Shown here: one piece after another, positions 1 through 8,010 of the stretch
Position numbering within the stretch: position 1 is the first letter of the stretch
Layout of the letters: each line of letters begins with the position of its first letter
Source: Neobacillus rhizosphaerae
GTDB taxonomy: Bacteria > Bacillota > Bacilli > Bacillales > Cytobacillaceae
Direction of reading: 5' to 3'
Assembly: GCF_937468385.1 (NCBI RefSeq)
Contig: NZ_CALBWS010000016.1
Span: 1 to 64,000, forward strand
DNA: 64,000 bases
Translations under genes and position numbers: made by a program
The notes under the pieces: generated by a model
Told to the model about the DNA's origin: nothing
Database searches by the model: none
Seen by the model: the letters and a program-made list of their open reading frames with translations, nothing else

Positions 1-30
1 ATGTGAAAATTTCACATGGTGCCTGACACC
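1..30. repeat. Two adjacent small palindromes upstream of comGA
   Basis: Positions 1-17 are an inverted repeat (ATGTGAAA, one base, TTTCACAT). Positions 18-30 are a second one, GGTGCCTGACACC. Neither matches a ComK AT-box (AAAA-N5-TTTT). The first resembles an Fnr/Crp-type site but with a 5-base rather than 6-base spacer. Related GTCAGGCAC strings occur elsewhere in the window. The left edge hides the context, so function is unknown. Confidence 0.45.
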
Positions 31-85
31 CTTATACATATCTTTGTAAAAAAAATTTAAAAATAAAGAAGGAAAAGATAGAAAC

Positions 86-1204
86 GTGTCGAATAGTAAG
101 CAAAGACAATATAAAAAGGTGGTGTTTGCCATTGTTAGTGCAATTGAAATATTAGCAAACAGGATTGTCACAGATGCGGCACGAAACCAGGCGACAGATA
201 TTCACATTATTCCAAGGAAAAACGACACACTTATTCAGATCCGTTTAACCAACAAGCTTATTCCTCGATTATCCCTTCCAAAAGATGAATGCGACAGATT
301 AATCTCACATTTTAAATTCACAGCCAATATGGATATCGGAGAAAGACGACGCCCCCAAAGCGGAGCCATTTTTTGCGAGGTAAACGGTCAATTAATGGGC
401 CTTAGACTTTCGACACTCCCATCTAACAACAGAGAAAGCCTTGTCATCCGGCTTTTACCCCAACAAGAACAGATTCCCTTTCATCAGCTCTCATTATTCC
501 CAGCAATGACACGAAAACTACTTGCCCTACTCAAACATGCTCATGGTTTAATAATCTTCACCGGGCCGACTGGCAGCGGAAAAACGACCACCCTCTACTC
601 CCTATTAAATGAAACGGCCCACTTATTTCATCGCAATGTCATCACACTCGAAGATCCAATCGAAAAAAACTATGACTCTGTTCTGCAAGTTCAAGTCAAC
701 GAAAAAGCAGGTGTTACCTATGCTGCAGGCCTTAAGGCAATTCTTCGTCATGACCCCGACATCATAATGGTCGGTGAAATCCGGGATGCCGAAACAGCGA
801 AAATTGCTGTTCGAGCCGCTTTAACGGGCCATTTAGTTCTCTCTACCATGCATACCCGGGATGCTAAGGGAGCGGTTTACAGACTCCGTGAATTTGGCGT
901 GAATTGGCTAGAAGTTGAGCAGACATTGATTGCCGTTACCGCACAAAGACTAGTAGAACTTACATGTCCATTTTGCGGAAGAGAGTGCTCCCCATATTGT
1001 TATTCCTACGGCAGATGGAAACGGGCAAGTGTGTTTGAGCTATTATCAGGCCGGAATTTAAACAGCGCCATGAAAGCTGCAAAGGGCGAAAAAATTGAAA
1101 CACATTACCGAACGATTAAAGAAGTGATTAACAAGGGCATCGCACTTGGATACATTCAAGAATCAGAATATGAACGGCTGGTGTATGATGATGAAACGTC
1201 ATAA
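86..1204 (+). CDS. comGA: ComGA, competence pseudopilus assembly ATPase
   Basis: Cytoplasmic GspE/PilB-type secretion ATPase that powers assembly of the ComGC pseudopilus for DNA uptake. Visible features are the Walker A motif GPTGSGKTT (about residues 160-168), an aspartate box (ITLEDPIE), a Walker B region (DPDIIMVGEIRDAE), a histidine box around HLVLSTMHT, and a C-terminal cysteine cluster (CPFCGRECSPYC). It is first of seven overlapping comG genes. The GTG start at 86 follows AAGAAGGAAAAG; the N-terminus is slightly longer than in B. subtilis, so the GTG codons at 119 or 122 remain possible. The operon promoter, ComK-controlled in B. subtilis, lies at or beyond the window edge. Confidence 0.95.
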   Translation: MSNSKQRQYKKVVFAIVSAIEILANRIVTDAARNQATDIHIIPRKNDTLIQIRLTNKLIPRLSLPKDECDRLISHFKFTANMDIGERRRPQSGAIFCEVNGQLMGLRLSTLPSNNRESLVIRLLPQQEQIPFHQLSLFPAMTRKLLALLKHAHGLIIFTGPTGSGKTTTLYSLLNETAHLFHRNVITLEDPIEKNYDSVLQVQVNEKAGVTYAAGLKAILRHDPDIIMVGEIRDAETAKIAVRAALTGHLVLSTMHTRDAKGAVYRLREFGVNWLEVEQTLIAVTAQRLVELTCPFCGRECSPYCYSYGRWKRASVFELLSGRNLNSAMKAAKGEKIETHYRTIKEVINKGIALGYIQESEYERLVYDDETS

Positions 1205-2222
1205 ATGGTCTGTAAATGAACAAGCCAGTTTCTTGAAAAGAACTGGTGAATTACTCGCAAGGGGATATCCAATTGCGGAAGCAATTGAGTCCATAGCATT
1301 ACAATTACCTTTGAAACGAAAGGAGGAATTAAATCGTTGTTTAGTAGAGTTAAAAAATGGCTCACCCTTTCATGATGTCTTAAGTAATCTTAGTTTTCAC
1401 AAAGATCTAATTGGGTATGTTTATTTTGCCGAACAGCATGGCAGCTTTTCGGACGCCTTACTTGAGGGCAGTGAACTCGCCTTATTAAAGGATAAGGATT
1501 TAAGAAAGCTTTTAAAATTACTGCAATATCCCATGCTGCTCCTAATGATAACTGGCTTTCTTTTTGTTTTCGTGGAAAACACATTACTGCCAAAGTTTAC
1601 AAGCCTTTTTTCATCTCTCGGTCTTGAAGAGAATTTTTTCACAAAGGTCATCAATAAGTTTGATCAATATTTCCCAATTGTGATTGAGTCTGTCCTGATT
1701 ATCCTATTAATAGGGGTATTCTATTATTTTTTTGTATTTCGTAAGATCTCCGTCCTTCAACAAAGGTCACAACTCGTTCGCATTCCAATTGCAGGCAGGA
1801 TCCTCAAATTACTGTTTACCCACTACTTTTCCATTCAACTCAGCTTCCTTTTATCCGGTGGAATATCGGTCTCTGAAGCATTAAGTCTCTTTGAAAAAAA
1901 CCAACGACAACCTTTTTACAGCAATCTGGCAAAGGAAATTAAATATAAGCTTGTAACCGGAGAAAAATTGGAGACCATCATTGCCGCTTTTTCATTTTTT
2001 GAAAGAGAATTCCCGATGATTGTCAAACATGGACAAGAAAATGGAAAATTAGAACAGGAGTTATTATTTTTCAGCAAGCACTGTGTTACGAATATGGAGG
2101 AAATGATTGAAAAAAACTTCAAAACCATCCAGCCTATTTTATATTTGTTTATTGGATTTCTTGTAGTGTCAATGTATTTAGCAATACTACTACCAATGTT
2201 CCATCTATTGGATGGAATTTAA
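1191..2222 (+). CDS. comGB: ComGB, competence pseudopilus inner-membrane protein
   Basis: GspF/PilC-family polytopic membrane protein, the platform for pseudopilus assembly with ComGA. Two GspF halves are visible, with hydrophobic segments near residues 115-135, 165-185 and at the C-terminus. The reading frame is open from 1146, but the family N-terminus (KRHKWSVNEQASFLKR) begins at a run of three Met codons at 1185, 1188 and 1191. I use 1191, which overlaps the end of comGA by 14 bases and implies translational coupling. The exact Met is uncertain. Confidence 0.93.
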   Translation: MKRHKWSVNEQASFLKRTGELLARGYPIAEAIESIALQLPLKRKEELNRCLVELKNGSPFHDVLSNLSFHKDLIGYVYFAEQHGSFSDALLEGSELALLKDKDLRKLLKLLQYPMLLLMITGFLFVFVENTLLPKFTSLFSSLGLEENFFTKVINKFDQYFPIVIESVLIILLIGVFYYFFVFRKISVLQQRSQLVRIPIAGRILKLLFTHYFSIQLSFLLSGGISVSEALSLFEKNQRQPFYSNLAKEIKYKLVTGEKLETIIAAFSFFEREFPMIVKHGQENGKLEQELLFFSKHCVTNMEEMIEKNFKTIQPILYLFIGFLVVSMYLAILLPMFHLLDGI

Positions 2223-2240
2223 AAAATGGAGGTTTAAAAA

Positions 2241-2561
2241 ATGAATTTAAAAAAGAGGAATAATGAAAAGGGGTTCACATTAATCGAAATGTTGATTGTC
2301 ATGCTTGTTATTTCTGTTTTGCTAATTGTTACGATTCCGAACGTCGCCAAACATAATTCAAATATCAACAATAAAGGCTGTCAGGCATACGTGAAAATGG
2401 TTCAAGCTCAAGTCCAAGCGTATGAAATGGATAAGAACAAGATTCCAACACTTGCGGAGCTTAAAACAGAGGGATATCTAAAGGAAGATGCAAAAGGCTG
2501 TCCAAACGGTAATGAAGTAGTAATTGATTTAGAGGGAAATGTTACAACTGTTGAAAAATGA
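2241..2561 (+). CDS. comGC: ComGC, major pseudopilin
   Basis: Type IV prepilin-like protein, the main subunit of the transformation pilus. The prepilin peptidase site is the GFTLIE motif (residues 11-16; cleavage after Gly11), followed by a hydrophobic helix, with two later cysteines (GCQAY and GCPNG) that fit the intramolecular disulfide of ComGC. At 106 residues it is normal length. AATGGAGG precedes the start by 9 bases. Its stop overlaps the comGD start as ATGA. Confidence 0.95.
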   Translation: MNLKKRNNEKGFTLIEMLIVMLVISVLLIVTIPNVAKHNSNINNKGCQAYVKMVQAQVQAYEMDKNKIPTLAELKTEGYLKEDAKGCPNGNEVVIDLEGNVTTVEK

Positions 2562-2998
2562 TTATCAATCAAAAGGGGTTCACATTAATTGAGTCATTAG
2601 TGGTTCTCTCGATATTTATGATTATTTCCTCGGTAACAGTCTTCTCCTTAAAGCCACAGCACTCCATGATTGAAGATGAGGCCTTTTTAACCCAACTAAA
2701 AGCAGATTTATATTATGCGCAAAACTATGCAATATCGCATCAGCATGAGGTATCTGTTGTTTTTGTGCCAAGTCAATACAGGTACTATATGATTTTGGAT
2801 ACAGAGCTGCCACCGATTGTCGAGAGAAATTACTCAACCAATATTTATCTCACCGAAGGATCCATTCCCTTATATTTCAAATTCTTAATTGATGGGAATA
2901 TAAACAAGTTTGGCTCCTTCTTTATCCAAACAAAAAAGAGGAACTATAAAATTAATTTTTTGATCGGAAAGGGACGGTTCTATGTTGCGGAACAATAA
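2558..2998 (+). CDS. comGD: ComGD, minor pseudopilin
   Basis: Prepilin-like minor subunit with an N-terminal GFTLIESLVVLSIF motif and hydrophobic helix, needed for DNA binding and uptake. Its start overlaps comGC by four bases. The C-terminal region is divergent, as usual in this family; assignment rests on the prepilin motif and its place as fourth gene of the comG operon. Confidence 0.9.
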   Translation: MIINQKGFTLIESLVVLSIFMIISSVTVFSLKPQHSMIEDEAFLTQLKADLYYAQNYAISHQHEVSVVFVPSQYRYYMILDTELPPIVERNYSTNIYLTEGSIPLYFKFLIDGNINKFGSFFIQTKKRNYKINFLIGKGRFYVAEQ

Positions 2999-3320
2999 AG
3001 GTTTTTTTTTACTTGAACTGCTCCTGTCATTATCAGCGTTGATTATGCTTAGTTTGTTTTTGCTCCCGTTATTGATGGAGCTAAGGGGCCAATCGATAAA
3101 ATTGGAAATCGAGAATAGGACAAGGCAAATTATGTATGAAGAATTACAAGCAAAATTAATCGAAAATCAAACTTTTGTAAATTACACATTGAGACAAAAT
3201 CGAGTGGAATACAAAATTATCTGGAAAGATTCTCGAGTGGCTGGCCAAATGGAGGTGTGCGTGAAAGTTGAAAGAAATGCTTTTCTACCCCAAACCGAAA
3301 TATGCGGTTTGCTCGAATGA
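2982..3320 (+). CDS. comGE: ComGE, minor pseudopilin-like protein
   Basis: Small membrane protein with a prepilin-like N-terminus (NKGFFLLELLLSL) and one hydrophobic helix. It overlaps the end of comGD by 17 bases and uses an AAGGGACGG ribosome site inside comGD. Identification is mainly positional, fifth gene of the operon. The sequence is poorly conserved, as expected for ComGE. Confidence 0.85.
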   Translation: MLRNNKGFFLLELLLSLSALIMLSLFLLPLLMELRGQSIKLEIENRTRQIMYEELQAKLIENQTFVNYTLRQNRVEYKIIWKDSRVAGQMEVCVKVERNAFLPQTEICGLLE

Positions 3321-3744
3321 AAAAGCCTTTACGCTCCTTGAGGTGTTATTTGCCTTTTCTATTTTTACCATCATTATTTTCTTTATGACACCTGTTTTTC
3401 AAATTATCCTAAACAATAAGGATTCGCATGCACAAATACAAGCAATGGAGTGGGAAGTTTTTTGTAGCCAAATAAAAAAGGAAATTCGCCTGTCCACCCG
3501 GGCACAAGTAATCGCAAACCGATTGATTTTAACAAAGGATACGGAAACCATTCAATATGAGAAGTATGGTTCAAACCTAAGAAGGCGTGTGAATTCCACT
3601 GGACATGAAATTCTCCTCCAAAATGTATCACAATACTCCTTCACTCTTTTAAATAATGCCGTTAAGGTAAATGTCACGGATCTCTGGGGAAAAGAATATT
3701 CGGTTGTAGTCTACTCATTAGTCGACTGGAATACAGTCCCATGA
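3277..3744 (+). CDS. comGF: ComGF, minor pseudopilin
   Basis: Prepilin-like competence protein. A methylation motif (KAFTLLEVLFAFSIF) near residue 17 is followed by a globular domain ending with the conserved ComGF-type strand pattern. The open frame reaches back to a TTG at 3268. I prefer the ATG at 3277, which overlaps comGE by 44 bases, but both starts are plausible because neither has a strong ribosome site. Confidence 0.88.
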   Translation: MLFYPKPKYAVCSNEKAFTLLEVLFAFSIFTIIIFFMTPVFQIILNNKDSHAQIQAMEWEVFCSQIKKEIRLSTRAQVIANRLILTKDTETIQYEKYGSNLRRRVNSTGHEILLQNVSQYSFTLLNNAVKVNVTDLWGKEYSVVVYSLVDWNTVP

Positions 3745-4124
3745 AAAATAATGAAAAGGGGTTTACTTATCCACTTACGTTGTGCTTATTGTTACTTTTT
3801 CTATTATTTTTCTCGATACACGTTGAACAATTACTAACCGAAAGAAAGATGGCACATGAAACAGCTGCTATTTTACAACAGGAATATTATTTCCTTTCTT
3901 CTGTAAAAAAAATTGAAGGGATATTTCAGACTGGAGGAACCATCCCTTCAAAAGGAACAATTACCTATGTAAATGGAAACATGGATTACCAAGCCGAAAC
4001 ACCAACTGGGTATGTTCAAAAGGTCAATTTCACCCTTCGCCTCCGATCTGATGAACCTATCATCGGGCGTGGATTTTTTGATACAAGGACCAAAAAATTA
4101 ATAAAATGGGTAGAATTGAAATAA
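3741..4124 (+). CDS. comGG: ComGG, minor pseudopilin
   Basis: Last gene of the comG operon, overlapping comGF by ATGA. It has an N-terminal GFTYPLTLCLLLLFLL hydrophobic segment resembling a degenerate prepilin signal, then a short soluble domain. ComGG proteins are very divergent, so the name depends on operon position. A degenerate interspersed repeat follows directly after the stop. Confidence 0.87.
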   Translation: MKNNEKGFTYPLTLCLLLLFLLFFSIHVEQLLTERKMAHETAAILQQEYYFLSSVKKIEGIFQTGGTIPSKGTITYVNGNMDYQAETPTGYVQKVNFTLRLRSDEPIIGRGFFDTRTKKLIKWVELK

Positions 4125-4143
4125 AAATAATGGGCATACTGAA

Positions 4144-4178
4144 AGAAAAGCGCAAGTGCCCTTTTAGCGGCGTCGAAG
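4144..4178 (+). repeat. Fragment of interspersed palindromic repeat, comGG-yqzE spacer
   Basis: The stretch starting AAGAAAAGCGCAAGTGCCC is nearly identical to the first bases of the long repeat at 37141-37400 (AAGAAAAGCGCAAGCGCCC). It ends after about 35 bases, so only the left end is present. Confidence 0.6.
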
Positions 4179-4217
4179 TATAAATATAATACTCCTTCAT
4201 AAAAAGGTGGTATGTCC

Positions 4218-4403
4218 ATGAAGACAAATGACTATGTAAAATACATGACCCAAACCATTGTTAAATATGCGGATCAACCAAAAGATGAAAGAAAACGGAT
4301 CCGTACTGAACGAAAACAAGCAAGAGCTTCTTTTTGGTATCGCTGGTTCGGAATTCTCCCCTATATCCTCTATTGGGAAGTTAAGAAAAGACGGAAGGTT
4401 TAA
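4218..4403 (+). CDS. yqzE: YqzE family small protein
   Basis: Short basic protein of 61 residues beginning [12 protein letters not shown], with a Lys/Arg-rich centre and a [14 protein letters not shown] membrane-prone stretch. It matches the YqzE family found immediately after comG operons in Bacillus. The start at 4218 is preferred over an in-frame ATG at 4212 because AGGTGG at 4205-4210 gives correct spacing only to 4218. Function is unknown. Confidence 0.85.
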   Translation: MKTNDYVKYMTQTIVKYADQPKDERKRIRTERKQARASFWYRWFGILPYILYWEVKKRRKV

Positions 4404-4433
4404 AGAAGCGAACAATACTTGCTTCTTTTTTTC
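4402..4433 (+). terminator. Rho-independent terminator after yqzE
   Basis: Stem AAAGAAGC / GCTTCTTT with an 11-base loop and a T-rich tail. It closes the comG-yqzE transcription unit. Confidence 0.85.
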
Positions 4434-4628
4434 TTTAAATCTATAAAACAAGTGGTAACAAACACAAACCTTTTAAAATATACATCATTTTTATAATATT
4501 GTTACAATATAAAGGCAGTAATTGTGAACATTTTCTAAACATATAGTGTTAACATTGTTAACCTCATTCCTTTGTTATTATCTCTGTATTATAATGTAGT
4601 AAATTATGGGGGTCCGAGGTGAATAGAG

Positions 4629-5327
4629 ATGGAACAAACATTAAAAATTACAAACGTTTTGTCAGATCCAACACGATACTATATTTATCAGTACATTACG
4701 AAACGCCATCAAGAAGTAACCGTACAAGAGGTAGCCGAAAATTTTAATATTCATCCGAATGTAGCTAGACTGCATCTATCAAAGCTTGAGGATGTTAACA
4801 TGTTAGCATCTGAAACAAAGAAAACGGGTAAAGGTGGAAGACCAAGCCGATTATATCGTCTGTCTGACGACGTTATTCAGCTGCATTTTCCGTACCGTGA
4901 CTACATGCTTTTGTCCAAAGTGGCCATTCAAACGATGATTTCACTTGGTGAAGTTGGCAAGGAAGCACTTTTCTTAACAGGTAAACGGTTTGGTACCGAA
5001 GTGATTGAGCAGGAAATGGCAAAAAGATCACTTGGTGAGGAATTAGAATTCGATCAAAAGCTAACGATATTAAAGAGTGCTGCAACCCTTGCAGGTTTCT
5101 ATCCTGAATTTGAAGCAAACGGTGAAAAAACAAAAATCTACTTCCAAATATTTAATTGTCCGTTTAAAGAGGTGGCCGAAGATCATTCGGAAACAGTTTG
5201 CAGTATGCACCATGAGTTTCTCAAAGGAATGTTCGGTGCTCTTTTCGAAACAGTTGAGTTAATTGAAAAAGAAAATATGATTACAGGCTGTGAAACTTGC
5301 TCTTATCAAGCACTTGTAACAAACTAA
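4629..5327 (+). CDS. ArsR/SufR-like winged-helix regulator with C-terminal cysteine domain
   Basis: N-terminal winged helix (residues about 5-80: SDPTRYYIYQYITKR, then HPNVARLHLSKLE and a GGRPSRLYRL wing), then a domain with four conserved-looking cysteines: NCPF, VCSMHHEF and GCETC. This resembles SufR-type regulators, in which such cysteines hold an iron-sulfur cluster; cluster binding here is inferred. It is monocistronic, placed between yqzE and yqgY. The ribosome site is GAGGTGAATAG. Target genes are unknown. Confidence 0.7.
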   Translation: MEQTLKITNVLSDPTRYYIYQYITKRHQEVTVQEVAENFNIHPNVARLHLSKLEDVNMLASETKKTGKGGRPSRLYRLSDDVIQLHFPYRDYMLLSKVAIQTMISLGEVGKEALFLTGKRFGTEVIEQEMAKRSLGEELEFDQKLTILKSAATLAGFYPEFEANGEKTKIYFQIFNCPFKEVAEDHSETVCSMHHEFLKGMFGALFETVELIEKENMITGCETCSYQALVTN

Positions 5328-5340
5328 TTCGAAACCATTA

Positions 5341-5370
5341 TTTACATTACACCTCCTTTTACTTTATAAT
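5341..5370 (+). promoter_or_regulatory. Probable sigma-A promoter of yqgY
   Basis: TTTACA at 5341-5346 and TATAAT at 5365-5370, separated by 18 bases and about 40 bases ahead of the yqgY start. Confidence 0.6.
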
Positions 5371-5411
5371 ATTGTAATGATGGTATCGATGGGGTAAAAG
5401 GAGGGATACAT

Positions 5412-5654
5412 ATGGATCGCATGTTCAGAGTATGTGGTTTCTGGACGGGCATTTTTACCGTAATGTTTTATCTAGGTGGTATGGATAAAACCGCAATGTT
5501 ATTCTTAGCCCAAACAGGATTCTTCGTTCTGCTTAGCTATCTTAAACTTTCTGAGCGAATGTACTTATGGGTATTCGGAGGATATTTAACAGTTTTCTTC
5601 GCAGGCTTCACCTATTGGACTACGTTCATGATGCCGCTTGGCGGAGGTCAATAA
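5412..5654 (+). CDS. yqgY: DUF2626 family membrane protein YqgY
   Basis: Eighty-residue protein of mostly hydrophobic sequence, with about three short membrane segments and the family start MDRMFRVCGFWTGIF. It matches YqgY/DUF2626, widespread in Bacillus and of unknown function. AAAAGGAGG precedes the start. Single-gene unit with its own promoter and terminator. Confidence 0.85.
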   Translation: MDRMFRVCGFWTGIFTVMFYLGGMDKTAMLFLAQTGFFVLLSYLKLSERMYLWVFGGYLTVFFAGFTYWTTFMMPLGGGQ

Positions 5655-5660
5655 GCAGTA

Positions 5661-5692
5661 AAAAACGCCGGTTATAGCTCCGGCGTTTTTTC
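5661..5692. terminator. Bidirectional terminator, yqgY / methyltransferase gene
   Basis: Stem AACGCCGG / CCGGCGTT flanked by A- and T-runs, between two convergent genes. Confidence 0.9.
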
Positions 5693-6786
5693 TATTTGTC
5701 AGGAAACACGTCCCTTTCACTCAAAGATAAACCTTTTTGCTGAATAATTATGTGAAAATAGGAGCTCATTCCCGCTGGCATAATTAAACTCCGAATCGCC
5801 CGGTTGCGCTTACTGACCTCTGAAAATGGATTCGGGTCATAATTATTTTCTAATTCGTTCAAGATACCTGCCTTTAATAAAAATTCATCCTGCCTTAACT
5901 TTGTTAGCAACTCCAAATTTACTTGCTCACCTTTTTGAATCAGATAATCAAAATGGATATGGGTGGTAATATCCATTTCTCCCGGATACTTCAATACATC
6001 ATCAATCATATTATGCTGATAATATCCTCTTAAACTCCCCTTTGCTCTACGCGGGTCCTTCCATTCCGCGTTCGTATACCCATAATCAGCTGTGACAACC
6101 AATCCTTTTGTTAAAGTTCGCGAAATCTCTTGGAGTATCATCTCCATTGCTAAGGGAATCTCTATCCGCTGATTTTCTTTTAATTCGATGTGACTCTCCG
6201 TTAAAAAGGAATAGATTTCTGGATTTGATAATGGAATTTGCTGTTCAAACAATTCATCGTCTTGATAGCCGACCATCACCTCAAAAAGCTGGCCGTCGTT
6301 CTTTTCAATTACATGGACAGGCAATGCATCAAAAAGTTCGTTCGAAAAGATTATTCCTTGAAATTCCTTCATCTGGTCCAAACTCTCTATCTGGACCACC
6401 GAAAAATCGGGCATCAGTAATTCGCTTTGCAGTTTTCGATGAAAAGGACTGCTTTCTACAATATAATATTGTAAAGGAACTTTAATGGATTCATTCCATT
6501 CTTGTAAAAAAGCTTTTGCAAAACGGCCATTTCCAGCTCCAATTTCGCAAAAGATCGGTTCCAAATTTGTTTCGTTACAGACATTGGAAAACCATTTTGC
6601 CATCAATCTACCGTAAACATCAGAAATATTGCTAGTGGTAATGAAATCTCCTTGCCGCCCAATTTTCTGCTTGTCCTTCATGTAATAACCAAGTTCAGGA
6701 TGATATAGAACAGCTCCGATATAATCAGCATAGGAAATCAGCTTTGTTGGAGAAAGTGAAATTAACTGCTGTAAATATGTAATCAT
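5692..6786 (-). CDS. SAM-dependent methyltransferase, MidA/NDUFAF7 (DUF185) family
   Basis: Class I methyltransferase of the DUF185 family. Visible are the family N-terminus (ADYIGAVLYHPELGYY, G..GDFITTSNIS), the SAM-binding loop FCEIGAGNGRFAKAF (about residues 79-92), and the FSNELFDALPVHV block that follows it in this family. The mitochondrial homologue methylates an arginine of complex I subunit NDUFS2; the bacterial substrate is unknown. The frame is open to 6819, but the ATG at 6786 follows AAAGGAGC with good spacing and gives the family N-terminus. Confidence 0.85.
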   Translation of the reverse strand: MITYLQQLISLSPTKLISYADYIGAVLYHPELGYYMKDKQKIGRQGDFITTSNISDVYGRLMAKWFSNVCNETNLEPIFCEIGAGNGRFAKAFLQEWNESIKVPLQYYIVESSPFHRKLQSELLMPDFSVVQIESLDQMKEFQGIIFSNELFDALPVHVIEKNDGQLFEVMVGYQDDELFEQQIPLSNPEIYSFLTESHIELKENQRIEIPLAMEMILQEISRTLTKGLVVTADYGYTNAEWKDPRRAKGSLRGYYQHNMIDDVLKYPGEMDITTHIHFDYLIQKGEQVNLELLTKLRQDEFLLKAGILNELENNYDPNPFSEVSKRNRAIRSLIMPAGMSSYFHIIIQQKGLSLSERDVFPDK

Positions 6787-6896
6787 AGAAGCTCCTTTTC
6801 GAATTAACACTATTGACACAGTGAAAACTTTATTATATTGTTAGGATAGTAGCTTAACAATATCCCCTCCCATTATATGAAATAGAACATCCCCCA

Positions 6897-6934
6897 GAAA
6901 AGCCCTTCTCTTAATCTGAGAAGGGCTTTTCTTT
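6897..6934. terminator. Terminator after yqgX
   Basis: Stem AAAAGCCCTTCTC / GAGAAGGGCTTTT with a 7-base loop and T-rich sequence on both strands. Confidence 0.9.
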
Positions 6935-6935
6935 T

Positions 6936-7571
6936 TTAAAATCCATTTAAAAATGGATTGCTGTCCATTTCATCACCAATTGCTGTTACAGGGCCATGTC
7001 CCGACAAGACATACGTTTCTTCTGGCAGGGCCAAAAGCTTGTCATGAATGCTTTTTATCAATTGTGATTGATTACCACCCGGAAGGTCAGTACGGCCGAT
7101 ACTGCCTTGAAATAAGGCATCACCTGAGATAACAAACCTTTCCTTCTCAAAATAGTAAGAAACACTTCCCGGGGAATGACCAGGCGTATGAAAAACACTG
7201 AATGTAAAATCATTGATTTCCATCGGTCCCTCATTTTTTATGATATGGTCGGCAGGACTTACTCTGATTGAATCCTGAAACATAAATAATTGTGAGCCAT
7301 TTAAGGCAGGGTCACTTAACCACTTTTCTTCCTTTTTGTGTATGTATACGGGGATCTTATAGGTATCTCTTACTTCATTAACCGCTCCAATATGATCGAA
7401 ATGTGCATGTGTTAAAAAAATCGCACAAGGTGTTAATTTTCTCTGATTCAGCAAATGAATCAGCTTTTTTCCTTCACTTCCAGGATCGAAAATTAAACAG
7501 GAACGTTGAGAATTTTCTACGATATAACAGTTTGTTTGCAGAGTCCCTAAGGGAATTTGCTGCCATTTCAT
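6936..7571 (-). CDS. yqgX: YqgX, metallo-beta-lactamase-fold hydrolase (glyoxalase II-like)
   Basis: Metallo-hydrolase with the zinc signature THAHFDHIG (about residues 54-62), a second metal region HTPGHSPGSVSYY, SGDALFQGSIGRTD and a final SGHGPVT. The 211-residue length and motifs match YqgX. B. subtilis YqgX is linked to the glyoxalase route for methylglyoxal; the substrate here is inferred. The start at 7571 follows GGAGGTATTATTA; an upstream in-frame codon at 7592 lacks a site. Confidence 0.88.
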   Translation of the reverse strand: MKWQQIPLGTLQTNCYIVENSQRSCLIFDPGSEGKKLIHLLNQRKLTPCAIFLTHAHFDHIGAVNEVRDTYKIPVYIHKKEEKWLSDPALNGSQLFMFQDSIRVSPADHIIKNEGPMEINDFTFSVFHTPGHSPGSVSYYFEKERFVISGDALFQGSIGRTDLPGGNQSQLIKSIHDKLLALPEETYVLSGHGPVTAIGDEMDSNPFLNGF

Positions 7572-7781
7572 TAATAATACCTCCAATAACAAATTGCGAT
7601 ACCATCATTTTACACTATTTTACCTAAAGTAAGAAAGCAATGCTTAACATTCCACGTTTTTGCCCTCGACAAATGAAAGAAAAAAATATAAAATAGGAAA
7701 CGAATGTATATAATATAGTTACATAATTTTCTTTGAATTATTAGGCGTTTGCCTGCTTACGACTAAAAAGGGGGATTTTCC

Positions 7782-7958
7782 ATGGGTTTAGTTATTATTT
7801 TTGCTATCGTAACCCTGCTTGCAGCATTCGGAGCATATAGTGCAATAAAGAATAAAAACTTATTAGGCGCTTTTTGGGGTTTAGCTTCTTTCGTTGTTTT
7901 TGGCTGGTTTGTCTTTATGACAATTAAAGAATCTGGATTTCCAATGGGGACCCACTAA
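7782..7958 (+). CDS. yqgW: DUF2759 family small membrane protein YqgW
   Basis: Fifty-eight-residue ORF beginning MGLVIIFAIVTLLAAFGAY, two hydrophobic segments and the ending FPMGTH. It matches the DUF2759/YqgW family in the conserved yqgX-yqgW-yqgU order. AAAGGGGG lies 7-8 bases before the ATG and a terminator follows. Function is unknown. Confidence 0.85.
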   Translation: MGLVIIFAIVTLLAAFGAYSAIKNKNLLGAFWGLASFVVFGWFVFMTIKESGFPMGTH

Positions 7959-7961
7959 GAT

Positions 7962-7992
7962 AAAAGACTGCCGGTTGGCAGTCTTTTTTTTT
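7962..7992 (+). terminator. Terminator after yqgW
   Basis: Stem AAAGACTGCC, loop GGTT, stem GGCAGTCTTT, followed by a T-run. Confidence 0.92.
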
Positions 7993-8010
7993 CAATAAAT
8001 AAGGATAAAG

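Noticed and set aside
2-16. Fnr/Crp box TGTGA-TCACA upstream of comGA
   Set aside because: Spacer is five bases rather than six; kept only as a palindrome.
6108-6485. Plus-strand ORF of 125 codons
   Set aside because: Lies wholly antisense to the methyltransferase gene, with no family features or start site.
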